The notes under the pieces: model-generated | What the model saw: the letters and a program-made list of their open reading frames with translations, nothing else | Database searches by the model: none | What the model was told of the DNA's origin: nothing | Shown: positions 4,512 to 6,894 of the stretch, piece after piece | Numbering within the stretch: the stretch's first letter is position 1 | Layout: each line of letters opens with the position of its first letter | Assembly (NCBI GenBank): GCA_023423215.1 | Contig: JAFAFZ010000283.1 | Span: forward strand, 1-6,894 | Direction: 5' to 3' | DNA: 6,894 bases | From: Actinomycetes bacterium | Lineage (GTDB): Bacteria > Actinomycetota > Acidimicrobiia > Acidimicrobiales > Microtrichaceae | Position numbers and translations under genes: made by a program

Positions 4512-6878
4512 GTGACGAGCACCGACGCCCCCGGACCCGAGCCGCTGCCCACCCACGACCGCGACGGCGACGATCCGCTGGCCCCGTACGCCGGGTTCGG
4601 CGGCACGGTCGGTCGGGTCTTCGCGACGTCGGAGCCGTGGTGGGAGCAGCAGCCGACCCGTGCCGAGGGCGCGCCGAACATCGTGGTGATGCTCTGCGAC
4701 GACCTCGGCTTCGCGGACCTCGGCTGCTACGGCTCCGAGATCCCGACACCGAACATCGACCGCCTGGCGGCCGAGGGCCTGCAGTACACCGACTTCCACT
4801 CGGCGCCGATGTGCTCGCCGACCCGCGCCGCGCTGCTGACCGGGCTGGAGCCGCACCGTGCGGGTGTCGGCCACGTCGCCCACTCGGACCCGGGCTTCCC
4901 CGGCTACACGATGGAGCTCACGCCGTTCGCGCCGACGTTGCCCGAGCTGCTGCGCGACGCCGGGTACCAGACGCTCATGGTCGGCAAGTGGCACCTGACC
5001 AAGGACAGCGAGGTCAACGACGCCGGCGACCGTCGCTCGTGGCCGCTGCAGAAGGGCTTCGACCGCTACTACGGCTTCATGGACGGGTTCACGAACCTGC
5101 ACCAGCCGCACCGCCTGATCGAGGACAACCACGCGGTGCGCGTCGACGAGTTCCCCGACGGCTACTTCCTGACCGACGACCTGACCGACCGGGCCGTGTC
5201 CATGATCCGGGAGTCGAAGGCGTCGGCGCCCGACAAGCCGTTCTTCCTGTACCACGCGCAGGGCGCCGTGCACGCGCCGCTGCACGCGAAGGAGGTCGAC
5301 ATCGAGCGCCACGCGGATCGCTACCGCGAGGGCTGGGACGTCATCCGACAGCGCCGCTACGAGCGGCAGCTCGAGCTGGGCGTCGTGCCCGAGAGCGCCG
5401 AGCTGGCGCCGCGCAACACCGAACCCGGCGACGACGTGCGCGCCTGGGACGACCTGGACCCCGACCGCCAGCGGCTCTTCGCGCGCTACATGGAGGTCTA
5501 CGCGGCGATGGTCGACAACATCGACCAGAACGTCGGACGTCTGCGGGCCGCGCTCGAGGAGATGGGGGAGTGGGACAACACCCTGTTCATCTTCACCTCG
5601 GACAACGGGGGGTCCCGCGAGGGCGAGGCGGACGGGACGAGCGCCTACCTGCGCACCCTGCACTTCGGCCGCACCGGCGCCGAGGAGCCGCTCGACGAGG
5701 ACCTGTCCCGCTACGACCGGATGGGCGGTCCGACGACCTTCCCGCACTACCCGCGTGGGTGGGCGATGGTCAGCAACACGCCGTTCCGCCTGTACAAGAT
5801 CAACGCGCACCGCGGCGGCCACTCGGTCCCCTTCGTCGTGTCGTGGCCGGCCAGCGGCGTGCCGGCGGGTGAGCTGCGCGACCAGTTCGTGCACGTGACC
5901 GACCTGTTCCCCACGCTGCTCAACCTGGTGGGCATCGAACGGCCCGACACCTGGCGCGGCGAGCCGGTGCTGCCCCTCGCCGGCGAGGACGTCGGCGCGA
6001 CCCTGTTCGAGGCCGACGCACCCGGACGCACCCTCGACGTCGTCATCGAGAACGAGGCGCACCGCGGGTACCGGCGCGACGGCTGGGAGGCCGTCACACG
6101 GCACGAGGCGCGCACGCCGTTCTCGACCGAGCCGTGGGAGCTCTTCGACATGGCCGCGGATCCGACGCAGGTGCACGACCTCGCCGAGGTCGAGCCCGAG
6201 CGCCTGGCCGAGCTGGTCGAGGCGTGGGGACTGGCCGCCTGGGACCACCAGATCTTCCCGCTCGACGAGGGCACCGGCTACCGGTACCTGCTCCGCCCGC
6301 CGTGGACCGAGCGCTACGACTCGCCGGTGGTGATCCACCCCGGCACGCCGACGCTGGACCGCTGGCGGTCGCAGCGCCTGGTGCTGTGGCGTGACGTCAC
6401 GATCACCGCGACCGTCACCCTGTCCGAGGGCGACGCCGGCGTGCTCGTCGCCCACGGCGACCAGGGCGGCGGCTACAGCCTCTACGTCGACGACACGGGC
6501 GAGCTCGTCGCGGCTCACAACGGCTACGGCCTGATGCGGGAGGTGCGGGGCCCGGTCGTCCCGCCCGGCGAGCACGAGCTGGAGCTGCGCATCACGTGCC
6601 CCGGGCAGAACCGCTGGGACCTGGCGCTCGCCGTCGACGGCGTCGAGGTCGCCGCGGGCACGGGGTTCCGTCTCCTGATGGCGATGGCGCCGTTCCAGGG
6701 CATCGACATCGGCATCGACCGGCGCTCTCCCGTGGACTGGTCCGTGTTCGAGCGGCACGGCACGTTCCCCTTCAGCGGCGCCCTGCACCGGGTCGCGTAC
6801 CAGCCCGGCGCGCCGGCCCCCGACAGCCCGAACGAGTTCCTCGACATGCTGCGCGACTGGGGTCGACGCTTCGAGTGA
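4512..6878 (+). CDS. Arylsulfatase, formylglycine (Cys) type, long actinobacterial form
   Basis: This 788-residue enzyme should hydrolyse sulfate esters. The sulfatase domain occupies about residues 53-560. It has the metal-binding Asp63 and Asp64 (CDDLGF), the activation motif CSPTR (101-105) whose Cys101 is oxidised to formylglycine, GKWHL (158-162) with Lys159 and His161, His254 (GAVHAPLHA), Asp364 and Asn365 (TSDNG), and Lys429 in PFRLYK. The insert around GVVPESAELAPR and ARYMEVYAAMVDNIDQNVGRL resembles the Pseudomonas AtsA-like family. The overall length matches the mycobacterial AtsA/AtsD proteins of about 787 residues. Residues about 605-765 form a beta-rich extension of alternating polar and hydrophobic strands (VLVAHGD, GYSLYVDD, HELELRI, DLALAVDG) that looks like a lectin-like or jelly-roll sandwich. 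No signal peptide or membrane segment is visible, so a cytoplasmic enzyme is likely. The region normally reading EGG reads RGG (434-436). The GTG start is supported by TACGCT 7 nt upstream and by similarity beginning near residue 25. No formylglycine-generating enzyme gene is in the window. Substrate unknown. Confidence 0.95.
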   Translation: MTSTDAPGPEPLPTHDRDGDDPLAPYAGFGGTVGRVFATSEPWWEQQPTRAEGAPNIVVMLCDDLGFADLGCYGSEIPTPNIDRLAAEGLQYTDFHSAPMCSPTRAALLTGLEPHRAGVGHVAHSDPGFPGYTMELTPFAPTLPELLRDAGYQTLMVGKWHLTKDSEVNDAGDRRSWPLQKGFDRYYGFMDGFTNLHQPHRLIEDNHAVRVDEFPDGYFLTDDLTDRAVSMIRESKASAPDKPFFLYHAQGAVHAPLHAKEVDIERHADRYREGWDVIRQRRYERQLELGVVPESAELAPRNTEPGDDVRAWDDLDPDRQRLFARYMEVYAAMVDNIDQNVGRLRAALEEMGEWDNTLFIFTSDNGGSREGEADGTSAYLRTLHFGRTGAEEPLDEDLSRYDRMGGPTTFPHYPRGWAMVSNTPFRLYKINAHRGGHSVPFVVSWPASGVPAGELRDQFVHVTDLFPTLLNLVGIERPDTWRGEPVLPLAGEDVGATLFEADAPGRTLDVVIENEAHRGYRRDGWEAVTRHEARTPFSTEPWELFDMAADPTQVHDLAEVEPERLAELVEAWGLAAWDHQIFPLDEGTGYRYLLRPPWTERYDSPVVIHPGTPTLDRWRSQRLVLWRDVTITATVTLSEGDAGVLVAHGDQGGGYSLYVDDTGELVAAHNGYGLMREVRGPVVPPGEHELELRITCPGQNRWDLALAVDGVEVAAGTGFRLLMAMAPFQGIDIGIDRRSPVDWSVFERHGTFPFSGALHRVAYQPGAPAPDSPNEFLDMLRDWGRRFE

Positions 6879-6894
6879 GGCGGCGATCCGGGCG

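Noticed and set aside
3467..5872. An 801-codon plus-strand open frame crossing the oxidase and the sulfatase
   Set aside because: It spans a divergent intergenic region and two unrelated genes in the wrong frame or strand, and its translation shows no domain.
4452..6788. A 778-codon open frame on the minus strand, antisense to the sulfatase
   Set aside because: It has the same compositional signature of a shadow frame and no motif. The opposite strand carries a complete, motif-rich sulfatase.
6879..6894. Sequence after the sulfatase stop
   Set aside because: Only 16 bases remain before the window ends. No hairpin or start codon with a ribosome site can be supported.

Overview
This window is very GC-rich, has GC-dominated third codon positions and uses ATG and GTG starts. 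TANNNT-type -10 elements lie close to several start codons. Together this points to a chromosomal segment of a high-GC actinobacterium (Actinomycetota). I cannot fix the class or genus from this sequence. There is no sign of a mobile element, tRNA, rRNA or CRISPR array.

Layout from left to right: (1) the first 28 codons of a minus-strand lipoprotein gene, cut by the window edge; (2) a divergent spacer of 138 bp holding a perfect 9-bp hairpin or dyad; (3) a small DoxX-like membrane protein on the plus strand; (4) a 104-bp spacer with a compact hairpin, a candidate -10 element and a 12-bp inverted repeat bracketing both; (5) a 755-residue PAS-PAS-GGDEF-EAL cyclic-di-GMP protein on the plus strand; (6) a convergent minus-strand FAD-linked oxidase of the glycolate oxidase/D-2-hydroxyacid dehydrogenase type, with only 3 bp between the two stop codons; (7) a 67-bp divergent spacer centred on a perfect 14-bp palindrome; (8) a 788-residue plus-strand arylsulfatase with an intact formylglycine motif and a long C-terminal beta-rich extension, ending 16 bp before the window edge.

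The genes do not form one obvious pathway. The lipoprotein and DoxX genes diverge from one spacer, the c-di-GMP gene appears to be its own transcription unit, and the FAD oxidase and sulfatase diverge from a short shared control region, so they could be co-regulated. The proteins themselves look like recognisable members of known families. The less ordinary material is in the spacers: all three hold strong dyad structures, and two or three of the five genes look leaderless. I found no convincing undescribed multi-gene system.
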